Source: Glaciozyma antarctica PI12 (taxonomy: Eukaryota; Basidiomycota; Microbotryomycetes; Kriegeriales; Camptobasidiaceae). From it: a DNA stretch of 64,000 bases. The notes under the pieces were generated by a model, which did not search any database, had not been told where the DNA came from, and saw nothing but the letters and a program-made list of their open reading frames with translations. The position numbers were made by a program, and so were the translations under genes. Position 1 is the stretch's first letter, and every line of letters begins with the position of its first letter. Below, one piece after another: positions 53,701-64,000 of this stretch. The DNA lies in contig KZ627148.1 in NCBI GenBank assembly GCA_002917775.1, forward strand, positions 1,852,183 to 1,916,182, written 5' to 3'.

Positions 53701-54961
53701 CGTCGGTCGCACGGGCGAGAGCCGCAAGCTCGAGCGTCTCGTCGGTCGTCAGAAGCTCAAGAAGTCGTACACCTACGAGGTCAAGTGGCAGGGAATGGAC
53801 CACAAGGTGCGTCCTTTTCTTCTCCGCTGCGTTCTCGCTTCCGTCGCTGACCCTCGCTTCGATTGCAGAACAACGTTCACTTGCCCCGCGAGAAGCTCCT
53901 CGACCTCGGTTTCACGAAGCTCATCCAGGAGTTCGACGACTTCGAGGCCTCCCGCGAGGGATCCGGATCTCGCGAGATGAGCGGAAAGCTCGTTCGCGCC
54001 CATCTCGAGGACGTTGGACTTGATGGAGACATCGCCGAGTACAACGAGCTCAAGGGGTACGTCCTATTTCTCTATTCGTCGTCGTTTCGAGCTCCAAGCT
54101 GACTTGCGTTCTCGATTAGACTCTCTGGAGGACAGAAGGTCAAGGTCGTCATCGCCGCCGCCATGTGGAGCAAGCCCCAGGTCCTCATTCTCGACGAGCC
54201 TACCAACTTCCTCGATCGTGACGCTCTCGGAGGTCTCGCCGTCGGAATCAAGGAGTGGACTGGAGCCTTCCTCTGCATTTCTCACTCGGTCGAGTTCGTC
54301 TCCGCGCTGTGCGTCCTTCCCTCTCCTCTCACCTTCGTCGACTCGAACTGAACCCGTATCGTTCGCAGTTGCCCCGAGATCTGGAACGTCGAGGGAGGAC
54401 GCCTCACCCACAAGGGCAAGGCCGCCATCATCGACGAGTCGTTCGAGTCCAACCCCGGCAGCTCGCGCGGCACCCCTTCCGGCACTCCCGGAGCGTCGAC
54501 CCCCGGCAGCGCTTCCCCTGGAGGATCGACCCCCGCTGGCAGTGGCGACGAGGCTAACGCCGACGCCACGCTCGCCGGTGTCGATGCTGAGCTCGCGTTC
54601 AAGGCGGCCAAGGGCAAGAAAAAGATGAGTCGCAAGCAGATGAAGGATCGCGAGGAGCGTCGTCGTCTCAGGACTGGTGAGTTTCCGTTCCTCGTCTCCG
54701 CTTTCTCGAGCCGTCGCTGATGAAGTTTCTCCCCTCGCGCAGTCGCATGGCTCTCGAACTCTCTCGAGGGTGCCGTGCGTGAGCCCGATACCGAGTCGGA
54801 CGAGGAGAAGGACGGCAAGACGCTTCGCATTCCCAGCAAGGTTCGTCGACTTCGCTGCCCTCTCGTCGTCAACAAGTTTGCTGACGCGCTTTCGACTCTC
54901 GCAGAAGGTCAAGTCGGGAACTACCACTCCCGTCATCGCCGGCATGGCTGTCAAGAAGTAG
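50779..54961 (+). CDS. YEF3: Translation elongation factor 3 (eEF3), ABC-F type ATPase
   Basis: Exon 1 (50779-50801) gives MPTAVPT plus AT, completed by G after the intron. HEAT repeats follow (LFRKVGLAGGADPFFVPLLP, KVGALELLATFATTAKDQVA), then a four-helix segment and two ABC cassettes. Cassette 1 has GMCGANGCGKS, LSGGWKMRVALCRAML and LLLLDEPTNHLD. Cassette 2 has VGPNGAGKSTLIKLLTGETL, LSGGQKVKVVIAAAMW and ILDEPTNFLDRDALGG. A chromo-like insert (YTYEVKWQGMDHK) and a polybasic tail (KKKMSRKQMKDREERRRLR) that contacts the ribosome are present; it ends KKVKSGTTTPVIAGMAVKK. The protein drives E-site tRNA release in fungi. The sequence as given shifts frame by +1 just after the first GKS, at two adjacent gaaagtc copies (52486-52499). 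The gene is expected to be essential, so this may be a sequence error. Confidence 0.93.
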
Positions 54962-55271
54962 AGGCGGCGCGGTTTGCGACCATAGAAGGAGGAGCGAGTT
55001 CTATTTTTTTCGAGGACCGACGGAGGGTTATTTGGCGAGCCTGTGTTATGTATACGCTAGACCACAGTGTCGATAATCGATAGAGACGACTGTGATCAAA
55101 AACTTGGGGCCGTCGTCGTCGTTTGAGAGAGTTGACCTGGCCAAGTCAAAGTCGACGAATGTCGAAGCCCATCTTGCGTTCCTCCTCCCGCTCTCGCTCA
55201 ACGCACCTCTCAGCAGCACGCCACTCCCTCCCCGGCCCCTCCTCTCCGACTCTTCTCCCTTCTCCTTCATC
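54962..55271 (+). promoter_or_regulatory. Gap between eEF3 and the CMT1-like gene
   Basis: The gap of 310 bp carries the eEF3 3' end, with ttctatttttttcg at about 54998 as a possible 3' processing signal, and a pyrimidine-rich run at about 55175-55268 right before the next ATG. No gene is seen. Confidence 0.4.
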
Positions 55272-57295
55272 ATGCGCCGCAGGAAGAACTCGTCGACGAG
55301 CGGATCGCTACGTGACGGGCTGCCTGGCGAGGTCTCTATCGGCGGGATGGGTCACTTCCTCAAGCGCAAGGTGCCAGCACTGGGATCTCTCCTCATAGGA
55401 GTATTGGTCGGGCTTCTCTTGGCGCAGGCGCTGAGCAATAGAGACGTGAGTCCCGCCTCATTCGAAGCTGTCGAGGTTTGGGGAGCGCGCCGGGAAGAAC
55501 GAGCTGACGACCCCTCCACTGGGCGCTGCAGCAACCGATAGCGGAGCAATGGAAGGGAGGCGCCACGCCCGCGATGTGGAACCTCCGCACTGGCGCTCAT
55601 CGAACTCAAGTGTCCCTCCCGACGCTCGACCAACGAGCTCGCATCTTCACCCTCCTCGCGACTCTCACCGGACACCACACGCACCACTGCCTCCGGAACG
55701 CGCAGCCTGCGTATAGGCGACAGGTGTACGAGCGGTACGAGCCGCTGGTCGGGTACGAGCGCAAGAAGTCGCGTCGAGGTCCGCTGGGAATGCTCAAGGG
55801 CATCGTGCCCCGCGTCGCGAGGAGAGGGTTCTTTAGCGAGGAGGAGGAGACAGAGGTCGAGAAGATCTTCTCGTCGGATCGCGCTGGACGGTCGAAGAAG
55901 GGCTTGCGAGCGAGCTACGAGGGACACAAGTACTTCTTTGCTATCAACCTCTGTGAGGTGCTCTGATGCTGGTGCGAGAGGGTAGGAGCTAACGAGTTTG
56001 CGCGCAGACAACTCTTTCGACGTCATTCCCGACCTCTTCTCCAACATGTTCAAGGTCTCCGCTATCCTCGGCTTCCACAACGTCTTCGTCTCCGTTTACG
56101 AGAACGGCTCGACCGACCAGACCAAGGCCCTCCTCCGGATCTTCGACGCGCTATGTCGCTCCGTCGGCCTGCGCGTCGTCATTCGGACGTCTTTACGAAC
56201 GCGAGGAGCATTCCATCATCGTATCGAGTACCTGGCCGAGGTGCGCAACGCCGCGTTGGCGCCGCTGCAGGAGCTCAGGGACGCCGAGGGAGAGGTGTTT
56301 GACTCGATCATCTTCATGAACGACGTCTTGCCCTGCGTGGACGACTTGCTGGAGCTCGTGTGGCAGAGCAGGCGCCAGAACGCTGGAATCACCTGCGGGT
56401 CCGATTACATCTTCCACGACGAAGTTGTGAGTTCGCTTTCCGCTTCGATCTTCGATCCAGCACTGATACTCTCTTTCTGCAGGGACAACCTGTCTTTTAC
56501 GACAAGTTCGCACTCTCGCTCTCGAACCTCGCGCGCCGAAACTAACGCCCTCGAACAGCTGGGTCGCTCGCGACATGAACGGTACCGCCCTCGAGAACGC
56601 TCCTTTCGAAGCCGTCTTCCGCGATATCGAATCCGGCCACCGCTTCCAGCGCCATCTCCCTGTCCAGGTCCAGTCCTGCTGGAACGGAATCGCCATCCTC
56701 GACCCCGCACCGATGTACGCCCACCCGCACGTCAGCTTCCGCATGGCCAAGTTGAGCGCCGGCGAGTGCTCGGCGAGTGAGTGCAGTCTCATCTGCAACG
56801 ACTACTGGAACGCGGGATACGGGCGCATCATCATGATTCCTCGTGTCAAGCTCGCATACGACAAGGTGCGCTTTTCCCCCTCTCGCCTCGCATCAGAACT
56901 GACGAGTCCCTCCCTTCGCAGCAAGTCTGGGATATCATTCACCCCGAGCGACGCAACCTCACCTACATTCGCGGCTACACTCGCCTCGGAGGGAACGCCG
57001 ACGACCCTCATTCCGACCCTCAAGATCGATCCTGGTACGGGCCTCACGACCGCCTCTTCCGCCAAGAAGAAAGCGAAGCGATTGTTTTCCGCCAGCCTCC
57101 TCCATACGGTTCGTCCTTTCCTCTCCACCGCGAGATTCGTTCGCTGATACGTTATCTCGGCTAGTCTGGTGCTGGGGTTGGGACGGCGCAGGAGATCTCG
57201 AAGGACCCGATGTTGAGCCTATTTGGGAGGCGCTGCCGAACACGACGTTTGACCCGACTATCGTTCGACACGATCGGTCGTTTACGGAGCTGTGA
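55272..57295 (+). CDS. CMT1: GT69 family mannosyltransferase, CMT1/CAP59-like
   Basis: The short cytosolic head MRRRKNSSTSGSLRDGLPGE is followed by a single anchor (ALGSLLIGVLVGLLLAQAL), a type II Golgi layout. The lumenal part has KYFFAINLYNSFDVIPDLFS, LGFHNVFVSVYENGSTDQTK, IEYLAEVRNAALAPLQ, SIIFMNDVLPCVDDLLELVW and NAGITCGSDYIFHDE. It continues YDNWVARDMNGTAL, VQVQSCWNGIAILDPAPM and SECSLICNDYWNAGYGRIIM. These are hallmarks of the Cryptococcus alpha-1,3-mannosyltransferase Cmt1/Cap59 family (GT69), with NDV as the likely metal site. It ends TIVRHDRSFTEL, TGA 57293. In Cryptococcus the family works in capsule and wall glycans; in a red yeast it would serve exopolysaccharide or protein mannosylation. 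Introns are canonical. Confidence 0.87.
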
Positions 57296-57668
57296 TGCGT
57301 GTAGCGAGGGGAGGAGGAGAAGGGACGAGGAACGACGGTGGCACGGCAATATTTATAACCTCACGATCTGTATTTCAAGGATGGTTTGCTCGTTCCGACG
57401 ACATGTCCGTGTCCTTTCAGCTCCATCCCCTACAGCACGCATTCGTTCTCGAGCTAAAGCGAGAAACAAGACGGGAGGCGAAGCTCGCCGCGACGTGCCA
57501 GCCCCCGCCAGTCGTCCAGAGAGCTTGATTGAAGAGCGAAGCCTTGAGAGCAGGGAGCCATGGCAAAGTACAGCAAGAAGTGCGCAGAAACGTGAGAGTG
57601 AAGGCAAGCGCAGAGGAGAAAGGCCTTTCTCCGGACTCCGAGGCTGCGAAAGCTGATGCCGCTGCAAA
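57296..57668. other. Convergent 3' flanks of the GT69 and SPP genes
   Basis: The 373-bp gap between facing stops has an AT-rich tatttataac at about 57350, a plausible 3' signal for the GT69 gene, and no coding frame with a domain. It most likely carries the two 3' untranslated regions. Confidence 0.35.
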
Positions 57669-59261
57669 CTATTCCGTTGCAGGCACTTTACGGTTTCTAA
57701 TAGATCTACCAGTCTCTACTCCCGTAGCTACTCCTACACCCTCTACTCCCTCAGCCTTTCCCTCCTTGACCAGCTCAGCCTCCAGCGCCGTTCCTCCGTC
57801 GTTGAATCCCCATAGCTCGGCAGTCTCTCGACGCAGCATCGCGCAGAGTACCACACTCCCTATGCACGCAGGACTCAGATAAAGCAGAGCGGGCTGTCCA
57901 GCTTGGAAAGCGTGCATCACAAAGATGGTGGTGGCAAGGCCTGTCAAACGCAGTCAGCTCCCTGCGCGGCAGAAGAAGGAAGCGACTCGCCAGCAATGTA
58001 GGCGAAAAAGCAGGAGAGGAAGTAGGGACGTTTGAACCAGGACGAAGGCCTCGGTGGCGGCGAGCTTCGCAGCGCGAGGTGATAATCGAAACGTAGAGCC
58101 AGCGCGATGAAGACCCTGTCCACGCGAAGAGTATCAGCTACAGTCCGACCTCGAGGAATGAAGCACTCACCCAGGAAGCACGATGTCCCCCAGCCCCAGG
58201 AGCGTGAAGCTCGCGGAAACTCCCAATTCCTTCGGCCAAACGATCTTGATGGGCGCCTCGAAGTCTCTCGCCACAGACTCCATCACGTCCGTCCCGAATA
58301 CCCACCTGGATGGGACAAATGGATCAGCAGACTCGCTTTGAATGCGCAAGAAAGGCCTGAACCATATGTCGTAAAGGAAAAGCCCGCCGAGAAGCGCTGC
58401 TCCGGTGAAGAAGGAGTCAAGCTGGAGAAGCGAGATGGCGTTGAAGGATAGGGAGAGAGCGACGATGTTGGAAAAGGTCCAGTGTTGGTCGGAAAGTAAT
58501 TGGTGGACGAGGGTGAAAGCGCAGGACGCCGCGAGGGACAGGAGTTGTGCGTTGTTGAAGCGGAGAGAGGAGTAGGCTTTAAAAGTCAAAGTCAGCGACC
58601 AATCTCAGTATATAACGACTCTACTCTGTACCCTCAGAGTTACGCTGCACTGCGACCTTCCACTGGGAGAGAACAGGGTGAGCTGCGATCGCTCAAACAC
58701 GTCGGCTCTCTGGCGTACCTTCACAAGCCCTCTCCACCACGCGTCGCTCGTCCCAGCCTTCACAATCGCCGCGAACATCTGCACACCACATCCAACGTCA
58801 GCCAGCCCTCCATCCCCTGCTGCGAGCCCGACTTACCCTCGCAAGCCCTGCCGTGCCCACCAGGATGAAGTACGCGCCAAGTATCCGGTTCACGAGCGCC
58901 TTGTCCAGGAACTTGAACGCGCAATACAAGCTCAGCAGTACGCAGCTGCCGAGGAGTGGAAAGAGGTACGCGTCGGAAGCCTGCGCCAGAGTTCAGCTCC
59001 AGCACCTCCTCCGCTCCACGACTCCTTCACGCACGGTCAATCTGTCAATCTCCTCGTCCTCCTCATCGTCCTCCTCCTCTCCCTTCCCTTCCAGCGCCAG
59101 AAGCTTCCTGCGAGCAGCTCGCGGCATCTGCGGAGAGGAGTCAGCGGGGGCGGTGGGAGAGGACTGTTCCGACATGCCTTGAGGGAAGCGTGAGCGCCCG
59201 CGGCGATGGGGAGCAGCGCCGATACCAGTAGCGCAGCGTAGGACCGATATAAGCCGTTCAT
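57669..59261 (-). CDS. Signal peptide peptidase, intramembrane aspartyl protease
   Basis: The start MNGLYRSYAALLVSALLPIA is the family's first helix (compare SLLLMALLPIFFGA in human HM13). It runs to HASLK and then crosses a GC-AG intron (59130-59177) to MPRAARRKLLALEGKGEEED, an acidic loop, and LTASDAYLFPLLGSCVLLS. Next come YSSLRFNNAQLLSLAASCAF and SLSFNAISLLQLDSFFTGAA. The catalytic motifs are LFLYDIWWVFGTDVMESVAR (YD), ASFTLLGLGDIVLPGVFIAL (GxGD) and the QPALLYLSPACIG (PAL) motif. It ends GRSIRNRKVPATE, TAG 57669. SPP cuts signal peptides and tail-anchored proteins in the ER membrane, and in fungi also activates Sre1-type factors. All three motifs are intact. Helix count is nine. Confidence 0.92.
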
Positions 59262-59388
59262 AACGGCTGAGGGACAGGAGGAGGAACTTGAAGCTCCAGC
59301 GACGGAGCTCTCGAAGAGAGTGTATGCGCGCACTCTCTTCTCCCTTTCGCGGCGCAGAAAACAACAAGGACATTCCATACGCTACGCA

Positions 59389-62300
59389 TTAAATCATCGC
59401 CCACATCGCCGTAAAGCACGAAACGTGCTTGGGAGCCTGCAGCGGTTCCTTCGTCTTCGGGTCCCTCCAAATCCCATCGTTGTCGACCTTGCCAAACTCG
59501 AACGTGCTCTGGTTCGTTCGCAGCTGGTCCAGCCAGTCCGCGACGAGTTGAGGATCGTCGATGAGGACGTTGCACTCTTGAGAGTGGTACCAACTCTGCG
59601 TATCTCTGCGAAGCGAGGTCAGCGCCGTCTTCGGCTGAGGAGAGGACGAGGACGTACTGGTTTCCGTTGCCAATAATCGCGCACGTTCCGTCGATGCACA
59701 TAAACTTGACCTGTGAGAAGAGTCAGCGGGCGCGAGAGCAGCGAGGAGGTGCGCAGCTTGCGTGGCAGTTGCGAGTTTTGTGCACGGCGTTGACGGGTTT
59801 CCGCTGATCCTTGCCTGAGGACAGGAGAAGTCAGAAGTGCTCAACGAAGGAAGCGAGACTCCGACGCACCAGTGTACCAGTAAACGTGCAGGTTGTGGTC
59901 CTTCTTGAGCTTCCTCAGCTGCTTGTAAAGGTAGAAGACCAGCGAAGTGCGAAGTGCGGCGTCAGAGCTGCCCCGAAAAACGCAGGAGACTGAACGAACC
60001 TCGTTCGTTCCCCCTTGGAAAGGAACGCTCTCGCCCTTGTCATTGAACCCTAACCCACCGATGTAGGTCACCTTGATCCCTTCGCCGTCCACGCCGCCGC
60101 GAGAGCACGCCTCGATGATCGCCCGGACGATGGGCTTCGCGTTGAGCGTCGGCGTTTGGCTGCGGTGCGAAGCGCTCAGTACGAGAAGAGTGAGAAGGAC
60201 TTCAATACGCACATGAAGACGTGGGAGGTAGCGTAGCGCAAGCCAGCGAGCCAGGCAGCATCTGCGGGAACGAGTAGATCAGCACCGGGTCGGCCTGCGA
60301 AAGAACTCTCCACACCTTGAGGAACGCGAACGTCTTGGTGTCCAGGTACTGCGCGCAGGGAAGAAGACGCTGCGTCAGGCAGGAAGCAAAGGAGGAGCAG
60401 AGAGAGGGGAACGCACGTCCGTGAGGCTTACGATTGACCATGGCGATTGCTGCAACACGGAGATCAGCCTGAGAAGAGGTAGCGAGTTGTGAAAAGCTCA
60501 CGACAGAGCTCATGAGGACGATGAAGAACGTGCGGCTTGAAGTCGTCGATCGAATGCTCGTCGTCGACGGTTGCGATGGCTTGGGAGAGAGCGCCGGCGT
60601 TGAGAGCTCGCGAGAGAGCATCGAGGCGTTCCTTGTTGGTGAGGGTCGTGTTGGGTGTGGTCGGTGGCGATACTGGAAGCGAAGACGGTCAGCTCCCTCC
60701 AACGCGCGAAAAAGGACCGACCTTTTTCGGGGTCGACCGCAGGCTCAGCCTTGGGCTCCACCTTGTGCTCCACCTTGTGCTCGGGCGCAGGCTCGCTCTT
60801 CGGCTCCGACTCGAGCTCGACTTGGGGCTCAATCTGAGCCGCGGGCGCAGCGGAGGCCTCCCTCAGCTCAGTCACCTCAGCCGGTCTCTCTGCCGCCATC
60901 GAGCTCCTCCGACTCGCTGCTCCAGGGAGCAGTACCTTCTCCAACGCCAGCCGTTCCTCGCGAGCCCTGTCGACCATTTTCGTCACGAGGCTTGCGAACG
61001 CACCGGGCGGTCGCGCGTCCACTTCGCCGTCGCGCTGCCACCACAGCGGAGCGCCAGTAGCTAATGCGTCGATGGGCTGGCCTCGCACCTCGAGTTCTTC
61101 CTTCTGTTGCTGAGTGAGAAGTTGCCGAGCCGCTTTCGCAGCTTTGACGATGTCGATGTGCTCGAGGTAGGGATTGGCGTCCGAGAAGGTGTAGGGGAAA
61201 GCGGCGGGGTCGTCGAAGAGGGAAGGAGAGCTGACACAAGGGAGGACGGGCGAGAAGTGTTCGTGCCAGCTGCAGTCGTCGCGGTTGAGCTCGAGTATAA
61301 CGTGGGAGCTGGAAGCTGACTCACGACAGAAGTAAAACGTCGTAGATGGAATCGACGACGGGTCCCTCGAGGTGCACCATCATCTCGATGTTTGGGCGAT
61401 CCTGCGCGATGGCTTAGCGAAGTTACGAGAGGAGGAGGACTGGACGCACTTGGATGTTGTTGCTGTTGAGAAGAGCGATCCTGCGATCAACGACGAGAGC
61501 TTTTTGATGGAAAGTGCCTGCGAGGGAAGCGAAGTGAGCAGTGAACGAGCGAGGTGGCGAGCCAACGCACCAAGCAGCGGCCGATGGAAGTTCTGCGCAG
61601 GGGGAATCGTCAGCCTGGTACGCACAGGAACAAGCTGGGAAGCAGCCTCACGATGACTTGTAGCGACAGGTTCGGCACATCCGCAGGAGCCGGGAGATGA
61701 AGTCCAATCCAAGTTGCTGGCGAGACGTCGACGTGATTTCTGCGAGGAATCATGAGTCGCAGCCCGAGAAAGTAGGGTGGCTGAACGCACCGATAAAGCT
61801 GCTTGAAGCTTCCCCTGTCCCACATGATCTTGCACACAACCTTGTCGCCCTTCCGCTCGCCGACGCGCTTGCTCAGTTCTCGAAGAGCGTTGGCAATGGC
61901 CTTGACGCTGTCGGAAGGTCTGGAGCAAGCTCGCATCAGCAGGTTCTTCCCTCTCGCACGCTACAGACGTACTGCCAGTAATCTGCACAAACGAACGCAG
62001 TCAGCTCCAGCTACCGTGCGTCGCACCTCGGAGAATCGACTCACTCGTCACGAGAAACACCTCCTTCTCCGCCAGCACAACTGTTTCAGAAGCACGTCAG
62101 TCTCATTCCAGCTGCAAACGAGACGGCGAGCTCACTGCAGTCGTAGTAGTGCCGCATGATATCGGGAATCGTCGAAACGATAGAGAGCGGGACGACTCCA
62201 GAGGTCCCAATGAGCGCAGGACTAACGTTGCCCGCCAACGGGTCTCGCGAGAGGCAAAGCAAGACGTCCGCAAAGATCTAACGAAGCTCCCATCAGCTCC

Positions 62301-62640
62301 CTCCTCGCTCCCTCCGTACCCACAGCGGCTCCCATCCTCAAGAACGCACCTTCAAGAACAGGTCACTAGGCCTCCTCGGAAAGTCCCCCCTCTCCGCCGC
62401 CTGATCCAGCTCCTCGGGCGTCCAGATCCTCCCCTTGGTGAGATCACGCTTGATGAAGAACCGGCGGTACAAGCGTTTGTGTACGCCTGGTTTCGGGAAC
62501 AGCTCGGCGGCGGCGGACTTGGGAGCTCGAGTGGGGTCCTTTTGGAGAGCGCGGGTGATGGTCTTGCTCTTGTCGAAGAGCTCGAGCGGTGGGAAGGGGA
62601 GAGGTGGGAGGGGTTGGAGGTTGAGCGGAGCCGTTTGCAT
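59389..62640 (-). CDS. Phospholipase D superfamily protein with two HKD motifs
   Basis: The start MQTAPLNLQPLPPLPFPPLE is followed by VHKRLYRRFFIKRDLTKGRI. The first PLD half has PSDSVKAIANALRELSKRVG, WDRGSFKQLYR, ATWIGLHLPAPADVPN and FHQKALVVDRRIALLNSNNI, an HxKx4D motif. A long middle insert has a Glu/Lys/Pro-rich repeat (PQVELESEPKSEPAPEHKVE). The second half has VYWYTG, then HA-KFMCIDGTCAIIGNGNQD (the second HxK...D), SWYHSQECNVLIDDPQLVAD, and the end WRDPKTKEPLQAPKHVSC to MWAMI, TAA 59389. Both HKD sites look complete, so an active phosphodiesterase, phospholipase or transferase is expected. It lacks PX/PH domains of Spo14-type PLD, and the layout resembles fungal cardiolipin-synthase-like PLDs. 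Substrate is unknown. At least fifteen short introns are present. Confidence 0.82.
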
Positions 62641-62873
62641 GCTGCGCGGGGGAGCGCGTTAGCTTCTCCCTTCTTGCTGCTCCGAGCTAGGTGGGAGCTT
62701 TGAGCCGTTGCTGTAGCAACAGTACTTACGCTGAGGAGACTGAAGGAGGAGAAGAGAGCGCCTGCGAAGAACGGCGGGAGCGTCACTCCCGCCCAAGGAA
62801 TCCGGAGCTGGGCAAGCGTCTCTCGAGCCGCGACCTCTTCCTTTTCCTGCTGCTAAAGATAAACGCAGTCGAG

Positions 62874-64000
62874 TTAAACAATAACAAGGTCTGCAATCTT
62901 CACACCCAGCGTCTCCCCAATATCGATCACACCCATCCTCCCCGCGTCGATATCTCGCGAGTCGTCGAGGTCGAGGACTCCAGCGTCTTCGCACGCCTCC
63001 TTGAGCTCGATGACAGCTTCAAGAGATTCAGCTTCCGAGCCAACAAAGGTGCCAAAGTGGATGGCTGCGTCGACTCGGGGTCAGCAGGAGCGCGACGGGA
63101 GCGAGGGAGGACGCGCCGATGGTGTTGCGAGATTGAACAGCTTGATGAATCGAGACGCCGTCGGCTGGGGAACCATGGGAAGCGGAGGGAAGGCTTTCGT
63201 GAGACAGCTGAGGGAGAAAGCTCGTTAGCGAGAGTTGCAAGTCCAGCGAAAGTCAAGAACGCACTCGCAATCCGACCCAAGAGACGAATCCCAGCGTCCC
63301 TCCTCGCCAGATGGGGATGAACGATAGGTCGAATGGACCGAACTTCTTTCCCAGCTCTGCGAAGCGCTAGTCGGCTACGTAAGCAGCAGGGATGAAAGAA
63401 CGAGACGCACCTTCGAAGACTGGACAGACCTCCTTCGAGTTCGCATGGCGCCTGTAGCCCGTATCGCTGCGCCAGAGCGCGAGTAAGCAGATGAGCTAGG
63501 ATAGATTACGACGGAACGCACCCCGCAAAGTAGATTGATCCCTTGCGCGTCTTGCGCGAGATTCCTTCGAGCTGCTGCGCGACCATTCGTTCGATGACCC
63601 AGCCACACCACAACGTCGAAGCCTGATCCGCAGCTCCACGACCTGCACAAATCATCATCAGCGTCCTCCTCTCGCGCCGAACTCGTAGAACTCACCAGAA
63701 TTGTGTTGAGCAGGAACGCAAGTGAATCGGAGCAGAGTCTTGCTCCGTTCGACCTCGCACTCGCCCTCTGCGTAACCCAATTCTTCTGGACACAGCTCTC
63801 GATCTTCCCACCAGTCTAGCTCTATCACCTGCTCCTCTGGTACTCCAGTCGAAAGGAACCAGCTCTTGTTCCCTGCGTTCACACCATCAGCTCCCTCGTT
63901 CACTCCCTCGCTCGACGCACTCACCCAGCGGCACAAAATACCTCGCCTGGGGCCACCTCTTCATCACCGCTTCTATCGTTGCCGTATCCAAATGATCGTA
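62874..64000 (-). CDS. NAPE-PLD/FMP30-like metallo-beta-lactamase hydrolase (5' part beyond window)
   Basis: The frame enters from the right edge at YDHLDTATIEAVMKRWPQAR, the end of the HxHxDH zinc motif. It continues YFVPLG, NKSWFLSTGVPEEQVIELDW, WWEDRELCPEELG, RFTCVPAQHNSGRG, STLWCGWVIE, SIYFAGDTGYRRH (metal-bridging Asp) and CPVFEELGKKFGPFDLSFIP. It ends DGVSIHQAVQSRNTIGAAIH, FGTFVGSEAESLEAVIELKE and TLGVKIADLVIV, TAA 62874. These blocks match N-acyl-phosphatidylethanolamine phospholipase D and yeast Fmp30, a mitochondrial inner-membrane member that affects cardiolipin balance. The enzyme releases N-acylethanolamines from membrane lipids. The gene sits beside a PLD-superfamily gene in the same direction, but the folds are unrelated. 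The N-terminus is not in the window. Confidence 0.88.

Noticed and set aside
54064-54954. 296-codon minus-strand open frame
   Set aside because: It lies opposite the second half of eEF3 and has no domain; a codon-bias shadow.
47995-57295. A biosynthetic gene cluster around the P450 and GT69 genes
   Set aside because: They are separated by eEF3 and no synthase, terpene cyclase or cluster regulator is present.
1-64000. Transposons, LTR elements, viral remnants or CRISPR arrays
   Set aside because: I saw no reverse transcriptase, integrase, transposase, terminal repeats or spaced repeats on either strand; the short tandem repeats found are inside or beside host genes.
59389-64000. A lipid-signalling cluster formed by the PLD and NAPE-PLD genes
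   Set aside because: The two enzymes have unrelated folds and adjacency alone is weak evidence; nearby genes share no pathway.

Overview
The window looks like chromosomal DNA from a basidiomycete fungus, most likely a GC-rich red yeast of the Pucciniomycotina (Rhodotorula/Sporobolomyces type). Genes are tightly packed on both strands. Nearly all are broken by short introns of about 45-60 nt, with GTGCGT/GTGAGT-like donors, CTGAC or CTAAC branch sites and CAG acceptors. The gene set is fungal: a DASH subunit, elongation factor eEF3, a GT69 capsule-type mannosyltransferase, a Ytp1 protein and a CYP53-like P450. The lineage is an inference from gene style, not from a marker gene.

Layout. 0-6 kb: a short secreted-protein fragment (minus), a Vba/Fnx1-like MFS transporter (plus) and a Golgi-type glycosyltransferase (minus). 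6-13 kb: FCF1 (plus), a vWA protein (plus), DAD4 (minus), a LisH-CTLH-WD40 protein (plus) and a lysine-rich nuclear protein (minus). 13-19.5 kb: a wax-synthase-like MBOAT enzyme (plus), the PC4/SUB1 coactivator (minus), a seven-helix membrane protein (minus) and a poorly resolved multi-intron gene (plus). 19.5-33 kb: SPO11 (minus), IML2 (plus), a C2H2 factor (minus), a SWIM-RING E3 ligase (plus) and YTP1 (minus). 33-43 kb: MIOS/SEA4 (plus), an HSF-type factor (plus) and a ferric reductase (minus). 43-64 kb: a DUF4211 protein (plus), an OTU protease (minus), a CYP53-like P450 (plus), eEF3 (plus), CMT1-like GT69 (plus), signal peptide peptidase (minus), a two-HKD PLD enzyme (minus) and a NAPE-PLD/FMP30-like hydrolase cut by the right edge (minus).

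The genes are mostly unrelated housekeeping functions: rRNA processing, translation, kinetochore, TORC1 signalling, meiosis, ER and Golgi, and iron uptake. I see no biosynthetic cluster, no transposon, no viral element, no CRISPR and no convincing tRNA. I did not find a new multi-gene system. The most useful leads are local: a frame break in the first P-loop of eEF3 at a 7-bp tandem repeat, a second frame break in the WD40 gene next to a 13-bp tandem repeat, an SPO11 frame joined to about 550 disordered residues, a GC-AG intron in signal peptide peptidase, a start codon split by an intron in MIOS, an 11-nt exon, and an unresolved gene near 18.4-19.2 kb.
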